DNA from: Obelidium mucronatum
Taxonomy: Eukaryota; Chytridiomycota; Chytridiomycetes; Chytridiales; Chytriomycetaceae
Direction of reading: 5' to 3'
NCBI GenBank assembly: GCA_025765595.1
Contig: JAIVFH010000149.1
Span: 1 to 64,000 of the forward strand
DNA: 64,000 nucleotides
Part shown: positions 11,945 through 20,306 of the stretch, one piece after another
How the letters are laid out: the number at the start of each line of letters is the position of its first letter
Position numbering within the stretch: the first letter of the stretch is position 1
The notes under the pieces: model-generated
What the model saw: the letters and a program-made list of their open reading frames with translations, nothing else
Database searches by the model: none
What the model was told of the DNA's origin: nothing
Position numbers and translations under genes: made by a program

Positions 11945-11975
11945 ATACTTGTGAATATGTAAGAATTTTCAAAAC

Positions 11976-12103
11976 AGTCTCCGCCCATAGACTAATTTTT
12001 TTCAAATGTTTTTTTCAGTCTATGCCCATGGACTTTTTTCTTTTTAGTCTATGCCCATGGACTGTTTTATTCTTTCTTTACTTTCAGTCTATGCCCATAG
12101 ACT
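11976..12103. repeat. Four near-identical short palindromes
   Basis: The 18-mer agtctatgcccatagact or a one- or two-base variant occurs at 11976-11993, 12017-12034, 12046-12063 and 12086-12103. The last copy is a perfect 8-bp stem with a 2-nt centre; the others have one or two mismatches. Spacers are T-rich. The array lies in the 321-bp gap between two co-oriented element genes. It could be replication iterons, operator sites or RNA hairpins for 3'-end formation. Confidence 0.8.
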
Positions 12104-12265
12104 GTTTTGTCTATCCAGGACATATTTTTGTTCATTTCATATATTTGTATATATGTTGTAGTCTATTGTACTTAAATTGTATTTCGGTATTGTAAATATG
12201 TTATTTCTAAAGTAAAAAAGAACTGAATTTATTTTGAAAACTTATTTTATTTCATCATACTAAAC

Positions 12266-15200
12266 ATGTTCTCGTTGGAAAGTGTACGTCCTTTCTACCA
12301 AAGCATTCAGCTGTTTGAACCAAACAACTTTGCCTTGACTTACAAAAGACAATTCATCACAATTAAAAGAAAAAGTAAAACCATTTTAAACCAGTTCAAG
12401 CTTCCAAGAAATGAAAAAGAACATAAGACGTTGCAATCACACATTGCAAATCTAATTCGAGGCAATAAAGCGACAATCATTGGAGACTACATTCTAATGT
12501 TGGACAACAAGTTCATCAAGAAAACTGACAAGACAATGAAGCAGCTTCAAAACGGGGGTATGGAAGTTGTACATAATGTTTTGAAAAGAAAGCGTGATAA
12601 TGAACAAAACACCTCAAGTAAACAACAAAGAATTGAACCAACATTGAAAAGAAAAAGACCAAATATTCCATTTGATGTTCAGAAAGAAAGACACAATGAC
12701 TATGCAATTTACTATCTTCAATCTCTTTTTTCCCAAAGAGTAATTGTTACATATGAATTTAAGTATGTAATCCATTACGGAGAATATGATTATGAAGATA
12801 GCAAGACTGGAATCATTCGAGATATTCCTGATTACTTAATTGAACAACATCTTGATACTTTAACAAGTGAGTATGCTGAGAGGCAGCCATACGATTGTGA
12901 TATTTTAGAGATTGATTATACTACTCAACTAGTTCCACATCAACAAGTAGCTTTATTAGAGCAACGAATGTTTGGTACTGTTTTAAACTACCACCATTTA
13001 AACCTTGAACCAAACTTTACTAATGAAAACATTTGTGTTTATCAGCATTTAATAACCACATATTCAAAGCACATTAAAGGAGTAACTTTCAAAGGCTTGA
13101 TGAATATTTTTGAAGAAGGCGAAATTGATACTGGAGTTACAACAAATCAAGTAGTTAAGTTCTGTGAAAAGTATGGAATTTGCTTGTATGCAATGGATTT
13201 AGAGTTTGACATATTCTGCCGACACATTCCCAAAGTCAGAAATCACCATGCTCCTTGTCTGATTTATATTGTTGCGAACAACCACATGTATCCTGTCTTA
13301 GAAGAAGAGCTTCGAAGGACTATTGTTGCCTCTGAGAGAACAAAAGGTACCAACAAATCAAGAGTTTTCAAGAGCAAGGAGAAGCAAGTAAATACTTTTG
13401 ACGGAACAATTGATACCATATTAAATGCTCCCTATGAAACTCTTAGTCAACTGGAAAACTGTAATGTTGTGTATACAAATAAAATAGACCTTTCAGATTT
13501 GGTGGTATATTTGGCTCAGACTGAACAAACTGTATACAAGACCAGAGGGAATGGCGGGCATATAGTTCGAATTGAATACAAGAACAATGTCATTATTGAA
13601 GTCAACAAGCACTATCAAGAGTCCTTACTTGTATCGAAAGCATTAACAATTCCTTTTAGAAACCAAAACCTCATTAGTCTGGTATTAGAGGCATTCCAAA
13701 TATACAAGGGAGACGATGCGATAGAGAGCACATTCAATCGATTGACTCAATCAGTATTCTTCAACTGCGTCAAGGGAGCCATTGTGGACACCTTTTATGA
13801 ACCATCAGTATCAGCCAATTTAAAGAGTTTCGATATTCAAAAATGCCATACAGCCTGTTTGACAATAAACAATGAAATGCCGTGGTCTGTTTTCAGTATT
13901 TTCGATGAAGTAAAGCCATACTCTGGTAAACTAAGAACTGGATTCTATTATGTTGAGACAGAGAATACTTTTCCACTGAGAGGCACTCGATGGTATTCAG
14001 CACCCATACTCCGATATTGTCTATTGATTGGAGTACCACTAAAGATTGTATATGAAATCATTCCGAGTAAAACCTTGAAGGCTGATTACTTCAATGATTT
14101 TGTAAAGAGGATATACGACAAGAGTGGTGATAATGCAAAGCTGATGATTAACTGTTTTGTAGGATGTTTGAATAAAAGAAGTGATAAAAAGCAGACGGAT
14201 AGATTTACAATGAGTTTGAATGATGTAATTCGATACTTTTTCTCAAACGAAAATACAGTATATTCTTGCATTTCACAACACCCAAAGCTGTACCATATTT
14301 CCATCAAGAATGACACTCCAAAGCATTTCAATACAATTCCAATATACTGGCAAGTCATCGATAACGGCAATATGATGTTGCATCAATTAGCAATGAAGAT
14401 GGGTGGTAGAATTGTCAAACTGAAGACTGATTGCGTGGTAGTTGAAGATGGCAATGACGTCGAATGTAAACCAGGTATTGGTAATTATCGTCTAGAAGCA
14501 ATACCAAAAGATTACAAAGTATCTGAGCCATTCAAGAGTACATATAAATTTCAGTTCGAGAATAAAGAGTGGATTCCAACAGAAAATAGATTAGAGCGTC
14601 GGTTATTAACTGGAATGGCAGGTACGGGGAAATCAACTGAAGTCAGAGATACCATTAAAGAACTGGAGCCTGGTTCGTTTGTACTATTAGCAAGTACAAA
14701 CAAGGCAGCAAGATTGATTAACGGTCAAACGGTCCACCATTTCTTTCATATTGACAACAACGACAAGTGCAACTTGAAGGAAGCGGTAAAGGCAGCCAGC
14801 AGATATCAATACATTTTCATTGATGAAGTTGGTATGTTGAGAGCAACTATTTATGAAATCTTGTATTATGTGAAGTTGCAAACAAAGGTCAAATTTGTAT
14901 TAGTTGGCGACTATAAACAGCTTGGCGGAGTTGAAAGGAATAACAGAAAATACAATTATCTTAATACAATGGCTTTAAAAGAACTGGTTGATTACAGTAT
15001 AACAGAGCTCTTGATTAATCACCGTTCAGACAACTCAGTGACAGTATTGTTTGACATTGTGCACACATTGAATCCAAGTGACTTTGACAATAAGCACTTG
15101 TTTACTCGAGTAAATCTAGCATACACTCATAATAAGAGAAAACAAATCAATGAAATCATGATGCAAAGAGACAAACTAAAGAAAAAGAAGATGCTTAGAA

Positions 15201-15931
15201 TTGAAGCAAACAATGATGACCCAAACTCACAAGATGTTCTTTTGATGGTTGGTTCTCCAGTTATTTCGAATAGAAACTACAAGAAGCTCGGACTTGTCAA
15301 TAGTGCAACATTTGTAGTCAAAAAGATTGAGCCATTGTTGTTGTTAGAGGATACAGTGACCAAGGACAAGATTGAGATTACTGTTGGGCAATTTCGGTTA
15401 TATTTCTGGGTCAACTATTGTTCGACAGTCCATCGAGTACAAGGCGATTCAATTAGAGAGCCTTTTACAATCCATGAGTGGAGTAGAATGGCCAAAGATA
15501 TGCGATACACAGCAATAAGTCGGACCACTAAAAAGGAATATATAAATGTAGTTGATGACCACGTAAAACATAAAGTGATAAAGGAGACTGATTTTGATAG
15601 AATGAAACAGAAGAAGAAGAGAGAGCGAGATATGAAAGATGAACTCAAACGAATGAGAATCGAGGCTGTTCGAATAATCAACTACATTATTCGAAAGGGA
15701 TGTTCCGATGACTTTAGTTTGAAACATACTTTTGCAAAGAGACGAGAGCTTCTGGAGCGTCTCGGTATTCCCGACGGAGTAGTGCCAAGAGGATATGAAA
15801 TAGACCACATCAGGCCAAGATGCCATCATACCACGGATGACGACTTCAGGGACATTAATGCCTATTGGAACCTGCAGCTGATTTCGAGACAAGAAAACAA
15901 CGAGTTGGGACAAAAATTGCAACTGTTGTAA
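12266..15931 (+). CDS. DNA polymerase B-like / SF1 helicase / HNH nuclease fusion
   Basis: Single 1221-residue frame without introns, AT-rich, ATG at 12266. Residues ~100-135 contain two KRKR-type nuclear signals. Residues ~270-350 hold GVTTNQVVKFCEKYG and IVANNHMYPV, a segment I associate with PolB-type replication proteins of viruses and large transposons. Candidate polymerase motifs follow: FDIQKCHTA (motif A-like, ~522), a K...N...G region (~625, motif B-like) and KLKTDCVVVE (motif C-like, ~721). A Pif1/RecD-type SF1 helicase follows: Walker A GMAGTGKST (~783), Walker B FIDEVG (~850), VLVGDYKQL, and a C-terminal AISRTT motif. The end is an HNH nuclease, YEIDHIRPRC (~1177) then AYWNLQLISRQENN. 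The inferred role is element replication. The polymerase call is weaker than the helicase and HNH calls, because motif C has TD where most PolB have DTD. Confidence 0.75.
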   Translation: MFSLESVRPFYQSIQLFEPNNFALTYKRQFITIKRKSKTILNQFKLPRNEKEHKTLQSHIANLIRGNKATIIGDYILMLDNKFIKKTDKTMKQLQNGGMEVVHNVLKRKRDNEQNTSSKQQRIEPTLKRKRPNIPFDVQKERHNDYAIYYLQSLFSQRVIVTYEFKYVIHYGEYDYEDSKTGIIRDIPDYLIEQHLDTLTSEYAERQPYDCDILEIDYTTQLVPHQQVALLEQRMFGTVLNYHHLNLEPNFTNENICVYQHLITTYSKHIKGVTFKGLMNIFEEGEIDTGVTTNQVVKFCEKYGICLYAMDLEFDIFCRHIPKVRNHHAPCLIYIVANNHMYPVLEEELRRTIVASERTKGTNKSRVFKSKEKQVNTFDGTIDTILNAPYETLSQLENCNVVYTNKIDLSDLVVYLAQTEQTVYKTRGNGGHIVRIEYKNNVIIEVNKHYQESLLVSKALTIPFRNQNLISLVLEAFQIYKGDDAIESTFNRLTQSVFFNCVKGAIVDTFYEPSVSANLKSFDIQKCHTACLTINNEMPWSVFSIFDEVKPYSGKLRTGFYYVETENTFPLRGTRWYSAPILRYCLLIGVPLKIVYEIIPSKTLKADYFNDFVKRIYDKSGDNAKLMINCFVGCLNKRSDKKQTDRFTMSLNDVIRYFFSNENTVYSCISQHPKLYHISIKNDTPKHFNTIPIYWQVIDNGNMMLHQLAMKMGGRIVKLKTDCVVVEDGNDVECKPGIGNYRLEAIPKDYKVSEPFKSTYKFQFENKEWIPTENRLERRLLTGMAGTGKSTEVRDTIKELEPGSFVLLASTNKAARLINGQTVHHFFHIDNNDKCNLKEAVKAASRYQYIFIDEVGMLRATIYEILYYVKLQTKVKFVLVGDYKQLGGVERNNRKYNYLNTMALKELVDYSITELLINHRSDNSVTVLFDIVHTLNPSDFDNKHLFTRVNLAYTHNKRKQINEIMMQRDKLKKKKMLRIEANNDDPNSQDVLLMVGSPVISNRNYKKLGLVNSATFVVKKIEPLLLLEDTVTKDKIEITVGQFRLYFWVNYCSTVHRVQGDSIREPFTIHEWSRMAKDMRYTAISRTTKKEYINVVDDHVKHKVIKETDFDRMKQKKKRERDMKDELKRMRIEAVRIINYIIRKGCSDDFSLKHTFAKRRELLERLGIPDGVVPRGYEIDHIRPRCHHTTDDDFRDINAYWNLQLISRQENNELGQKLQLL

Positions 15932-15978
15932 AAAAACGATTTTTTCAAATATTTATTATCTTTTGCTTATATTATAAA

Positions 15979-16803
15979 ATGGAATCAATAATAAACTACT
16001 CTGTGACTTTAAAACAATCAGACTTGAACTGCTGTGTTTGTCTTGAAAACATCAATTTCCCAATTATTCAGTGTGCAAATGGGTCAAATCCGCACTTTGT
16101 TTGTATCAAGTGTCGACATCAATTGGGACAAAGGTGCCCGCAATGTAAGACTGAATCGTTATTTCATAACAAACAGTTGCAAGTCACGTTGACACCCTTT
16201 TTAGAATCATGCACCAATGAAAACTGTAAAATCCAAGTATTGAAGTGGAATCTCAATGAGCATGTAGAAGACTGTGACTACAAGAAACACAAGTGCTTCA
16301 TATGTCAAAGAAAAGTGCTATCAAGAAAAACATTGCAGAGTCACTTTGAATCGAAATGCAAGACTGGTATTGTTCAACGAAACATGACACCAATTGAATT
16401 CAATGGATGGTATTTAAATAAACAAGGATTTAAGGTTGAGTTGAATGAGGATTTGAATGAAGGAGGTGTCCTGACAACACACGATGCTGTGATTTTAATT
16501 TACAGAAATGAATGTTCAAAATGGGTCATTGCGCCAATCGCACTAACAAAGCTTCCATCAAAGGCAACTATCACAACCTTCAAATCGATGCCCAATGATG
16601 CAATCGTCGAATCAATAGTGCACACTACATGTGCTTCAAGTCCGAGTAAGCCTGTTTTCATTGAAGTTGAACAAGCAAAGTCAGTCTTTATCACCACCAA
16701 ACGAAAAGAATCGAATAATACAAGGAGTCCAAGTGGTGATGCAATTGGACAGTTTCTTGAGCGGATACACCAGGCACAAGAAGTCGAATCCAATGACGAT
16801 TAA
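15979..16803 (+). CDS. RING plus zinc-finger protein, SIAH/TRAF-like
   Basis: 274 residues, intronless, start at ATG 15979 (MESIINYSV); an upstream in-frame extension overlaps the preceding gene and is not used. Residues ~16-55 form a RING-type finger (CCVCLENINFP..., then CIKC and CPQC). A second Cys/His cluster follows at ~75-130 (CTNENC, then HVEDCDYKKHKCFICQRK, then LQSHFESKC), the layout of SIAH or TRAF-like proteins. The rest is unassigned. Likely an E3 ubiquitin ligase of the element; together with the OTU protease it gives the element both a ubiquitin writer and an eraser. The stop overlaps the stop of the convergent gene by two bases. Confidence 0.7.
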   Translation: MESIINYSVTLKQSDLNCCVCLENINFPIIQCANGSNPHFVCIKCRHQLGQRCPQCKTESLFHNKQLQVTLTPFLESCTNENCKIQVLKWNLNEHVEDCDYKKHKCFICQRKVLSRKTLQSHFESKCKTGIVQRNMTPIEFNGWYLNKQGFKVELNEDLNEGGVLTTHDAVILIYRNECSKWVIAPIALTKLPSKATITTFKSMPNDAIVESIVHTTCASSPSKPVFIEVEQAKSVFITTKRKESNNTRSPSGDAIGQFLERIHQAQEVESNDD

Positions 16804-17432
16804 CGTCTCTTTATTTCAACAATCTTCTCTTCATCGAGTTCCTTCTTCAAATGATGGTAGAGTCTCTTTTGGATGGCTGGCTGGTTGTGATGGAGTTCTT
16901 TGCACAGGGTTGTGTCTCCCTTCATTAAATTAGTCTTGATTCTCTGAATCCTCTTTTTATTGTCACCGCTGCTCTTCTTTCTCAGATAATAGACAAGTGT
17001 ATTGTCAACAAAGAACAACTCGCTGTCAGTCTCATAGTATTCATTCCCATTCATTAATTGTTTTATTTTATCCAATAATGAATGTTTTATTTCAATCACC
17101 GACAGCTTTTCGAAATCGGGGTCTGTCGCCTCTCTCAGTTCTGATTGTAATCGTTTGACAGTCTCTTCTAGTTCAACAATACGTTCCTTCATTGATTGGT
17201 TAATGTTAGCTCTTATGGGATTCACCATTTTCATCCATTTGTCAGGCACATCAATAACAAGAGGTTGATTTGAACCAAAATAAGGTACTCCCACTTTGGA
17301 TAAAGTGGTATTGATTCGACGCTCTTGAACTTCATAGTGGTGTTCATTCCGTGGGTCCTTATAGATTGTTCCAATAGGAAGGGTCTTTAAGAATCGATTT
17401 CTCACAGTTGTGGATGGAATTGTGACAGTCAT
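16800..17432 (-). CDS. Unknown coiled-coil protein of the element
   Basis: 210 residues on the minus strand, start at 17432 (MTVTIPSTT). The N-terminal ~65 residues (TLPIGTIYKDPRNEHHYEV..., PDKWMKMVNPI) look like a small globular domain. A heptad-rich coiled coil follows at ~75-105 (MKERIVELEETVKRLQSELR), then a basic helical C-terminus rich in KK and RR pairs. The layout recalls small viral DNA-binding proteins with a globular head plus coiled coil, but no family was recognised. Convergent with the RING gene; its 5' end lies just inside the right inverted repeat. Confidence 0.6.
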   Translation of the reverse strand: MTVTIPSTTVRNRFLKTLPIGTIYKDPRNEHHYEVQERRINTTLSKVGVPYFGSNQPLVIDVPDKWMKMVNPIRANINQSMKERIVELEETVKRLQSELREATDPDFEKLSVIEIKHSLLDKIKQLMNGNEYYETDSELFFVDNTLVYYLRKKSSGDNKKRIQRIKTNLMKGDTTLCKELHHNQPAIQKRLYHHLKKELDEEKIVEIKRR

Positions 17433-17579
17433 ATTTTTATGATTATAAAAGAAAATAAATAAAAATAATTATCAACGAATTTAAATAAAATAGTTGTTGT
17501 TTGAACATTTTAAGTACAAAAACTAGAGTGTACTTTTTATTCGACCACACACAATACTCTTCACATTTCAGCGATAAAA

Positions 17580-17746
17580 CACACTAAAATCCATCACATT
17601 ATTCCTCACTAACTCCCAGTGTAAATAAAACACACCATTCAAAGTTGAGTTGATTCATCACTTGCCGCAGTGGTGGCGTCAACAATTCAAAATTTTATTA
17701 GACGATTCTCACAGAGAATTGTGTGTGGGCGTGTGCATGGGGGGGG
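17580..17746 (-). repeat. Right terminal inverted repeat
   Basis: Reverse complement of 6996-7160. Shared landmarks are gcgtgtgcat (17729), cacttgccgcagtgg (17660-17674) and caattcaaaattttatt (near 17682-17698). It ends in eight G, against five C at the left end. An ataaaatttt polyadenylation-like signal faces the minus-strand host gene, whose stop is 27 bp away. Confidence 0.85.
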
Positions 17747-17773
17747 TCAAAAAAAAACTATAAATAATACTGT

Positions 17774-20290
17774 TTATTCCGTTGCAATAGAATTTGTAGA
17801 AGTTACTGTGGTTGTACTATACGAACTGTCTGTTCTCTCTTCCACTGTTGAAGTTGTCACAGCTACTCCGTCCACAATTTCCGTCGTGGTTGTTGAAACA
17901 TGCGATGGCCCAACATCCCGAACAAGAGTCGTTGTCGTCGTCGTTGTTGTTGTCGTTGTAGAAGAAGAAGAAGAAGCACGAGGCTGCGTTCCCGGCGAAT
18001 TTACATCCGTCCTTCCTGGCGGCTGGTGCTCCTGTTGTTGTGACTGTTGTTGGACATTCACAACTCGAACCGCAAAAGGCCGCACAAAATTTGCCCTCAA
18101 GAACGCATCTCTTGCAGACCACCGCAGCTCATTCTGAATGAATAAACCAACCACAATTCCCATACCCACAAACATTATCCATTTCTCCTTCATAAACCGA
18201 AAAACGAATGAGCCGCTATAAGATTCATCTAGATTCAGGATGGTCAGCACATCATTGCTCCACAAGAGAGCCAATAGTTTTGTTGGAGTTTTTTCCTTAT
18301 CATCCGTCGCCTGAACATTGTGTGGAATGAACACCAGTGAGACGATAGACGCAGTTTGTAGGCTTTCTTCAAAGAGAAAATCGGGGGACCATAACTTGTC
18401 CAAACGCCAAGCACCTCTTTCTAAAGTCTTTAATATTGCTGTAGGTGACGAGGGCGTTGGTGGGCTCGTTTGGGGGTTATGCAGAGCATGGCTTCCTTGT
18501 ATGTTTGAGATGGCTGGTTGAGCATCAAAGAGGAATCCGATATCCCAAGGAGTTTTGAAAAAGGCGAGGTTGGGATTTTCGGCCGTTGGACCCGAAGCAT
18601 CCACATTGGTTTTTGGAGAAGCAGAATCTTCTGTTGACGAATCGCTTCGTCTATTCTCCTTTTCAGCCAAGTCAGGCGATAGGGTGTCATAAACAGGATC
18701 AATGGGAATCGGTTCGGGCCTTTCACGAAGCGTGTAATTTCTTTTCAAACTTATGACAGAGTCAGTCTATGTACAAAAAAAAAATTCAGTTATTCAATTA
18801 AAAGACCAAAAATATGCTGCAAGACGGAGAGATATTACGTCAGTCACCAGGACAATAGTCAGGCCATCGTCGTCCACCAATGCACCACGCATACGAATGT
18901 TGCTTTGTAGCGATTTCACAAGTCGGGATCTCATCATTGTGAATCCATGAAGTGATCCACTCGCTAGACTACTGGGTCCAACAAAATCAAGCACATGCAA
19001 CGTTCCTTTCCACAAAAATATGGCGCATGTACCGTTTTTTGAGGTAGCAACAACAGGATTCACTGTAAAGTAAAAGTCGTCATATTGAATAGGAGCGTCA
19101 GTTATGTCTCTTCGAGATTCAAAATCCTTGATGAGAGTGGTTTGAGTCCAATTGGTCGATTCCGCAGGTTTGTAGTTCAGATATACAATGAACCAGAACT
19201 GATCATCTCCCACGTCCTTGTACCGAAAATCAAGAACTGTTCGTGCCTCCGCCCTGAAAAAGCATGTTGTCAATGTCAATGAAAAGAATACATACAGCGA
19301 AAAATCAAATATACTCAACTCAGCATATAGTTCAACGAGGGCCAATGACTTGAAAGCCCCAGATTTGAAGCCAGTGTAATTGAACATATTCGGTCCAGGA
19401 TGAATCAAACTCAAATTAAGAGATTTGGTAACCATTTGATAAGCTCCATCATGAAGAGAGGCGCCAGTAGCAGCACTTTCCATCTTTACGTCATCATGTG
19501 GGGTTGGGATTAAGCGGAACATGGCTTCATCCAGGTATCGCCAGTACAAGAAACTCTTTTTGAATGAGTACGTGAAACGATTAATCCACATGTTTCCCGG
19601 TATGTCGTAAACTGCGGATTTGAACGGTGCTTTGGCGGAATGCAGACAGTTGTCTCTCGCATCGCCTTCAATACCAAAGTTGATGCACTCGGACGCAACG
19701 ACGTGATCCTCCACACACGGCTCCTCGCCCGGGCTGTCCGATTCGGCGTCCGAGTCCGAGTCCGTGTTTGTAAACAGGTCGATTACTTTCGCGTGAAACG
19801 AGTAGGCCTCGCCGCCCGGCGCAACGACAAAGTACAGAAAGGCCAGCGCCGGCTGCGGGCGCGTCGCCTTTGCGATTGCGGTGATGTGGATGCGGCCGGC
19901 GATGCGCTCGGCGGCGAGGAAGGCGGCGGTGGCGTTCGCGATGTTGTTCGCGGAGTTGTTCTCGGAGTTGTTGTCGGAGGTCTCGGAGTTGCCGAGCAGC
20001 GCCGCCACGCGCACCGCGTACAGCTGCACGACGGCCGCCGCGTGCGCGTCCGCAGGCGCCACCCACGCAAACTGCAGCTGCGCGCCGCCGCTGTCCGCAA
20101 ACACGGCCGCAAACGCGCCGCCCGCCGCGTCGTCGTCGCCGCCGCCGCCGCCCGCCGTCCGCCGGTGCGGAAACACGATGCGGCGCCGCGCCGCAACGGT
20201 CGGCAGCGGCGCCGCGGGCACGTGCAGGTAGATGACGCCCGTCATCACAAGGACCCCGATCACAAACAAGACAAGCGCCGACCGAAACAT
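17774..20290 (-). CDS. Unknown membrane protein with N- and C-terminal membrane segments
   Basis: Three exons, 19296-20290, 18839-19253 and 17774-18766, join to 800 residues. Residues ~3-22 (ALVLFVIGVLVMTGVIYL) are a signal anchor. A low-complexity Ala/Gly/Arg-rich stretch follows, GC-rich at DNA level (19.8-20.2 kb). The middle has repeated beta-type segments (GTCAIFLWKGTLHVLDF, LVDDDGLTIVLV) that may form a propeller. A second membrane helix (KWIMFVGMGIVVGLF) lies near residue 680, followed by a Ser/Thr-rich tail containing a run of 11 Thr. N-glycosylation sequons occur between the helices (NYT, NWT, NGT), suggesting a lumenal or extracellular loop domain. Family not recognised. The 42-nt intron at 19254-19295 has a gtatgt donor. 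Confidence 0.65.
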
Positions 20291-20306
20291 TTTATTATTT
20301 GTCCTT

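Larger units (their letters stand above)
6996..17746. mobile_element. ~10.75-kb element bounded by terminal inverted repeats
   Basis: The two ends (6996-7160 and 17580-17746) are inverted copies of each other. Inside lie, in order, an OTU-protease gene, a 543-residue orphan, a 267-residue orphan, a 1221-residue PolB-like/helicase/HNH fusion, a RING zinc-finger gene and a convergent coiled-coil gene. The right half (11.1-17.4 kb) is intronless and clearly AT-richer than the flanks; the left two genes have introns. No rve integrase, capsid or packaging ATPase was recognised, so it is not a standard Polinton. No clear target-site duplication is visible (left flank ends ttacaa, right flank begins tcaaaa). 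It lies between two convergent host genes. I infer a self-replicating DNA transposon or virus-derived element. Confidence 0.72.

Noticed and set aside
18313..18733. Idea that the 800-residue gene is EMC1 or CLPTM1
   Set aside because: Topology is superficially similar, but none of the family-specific motifs could be found.
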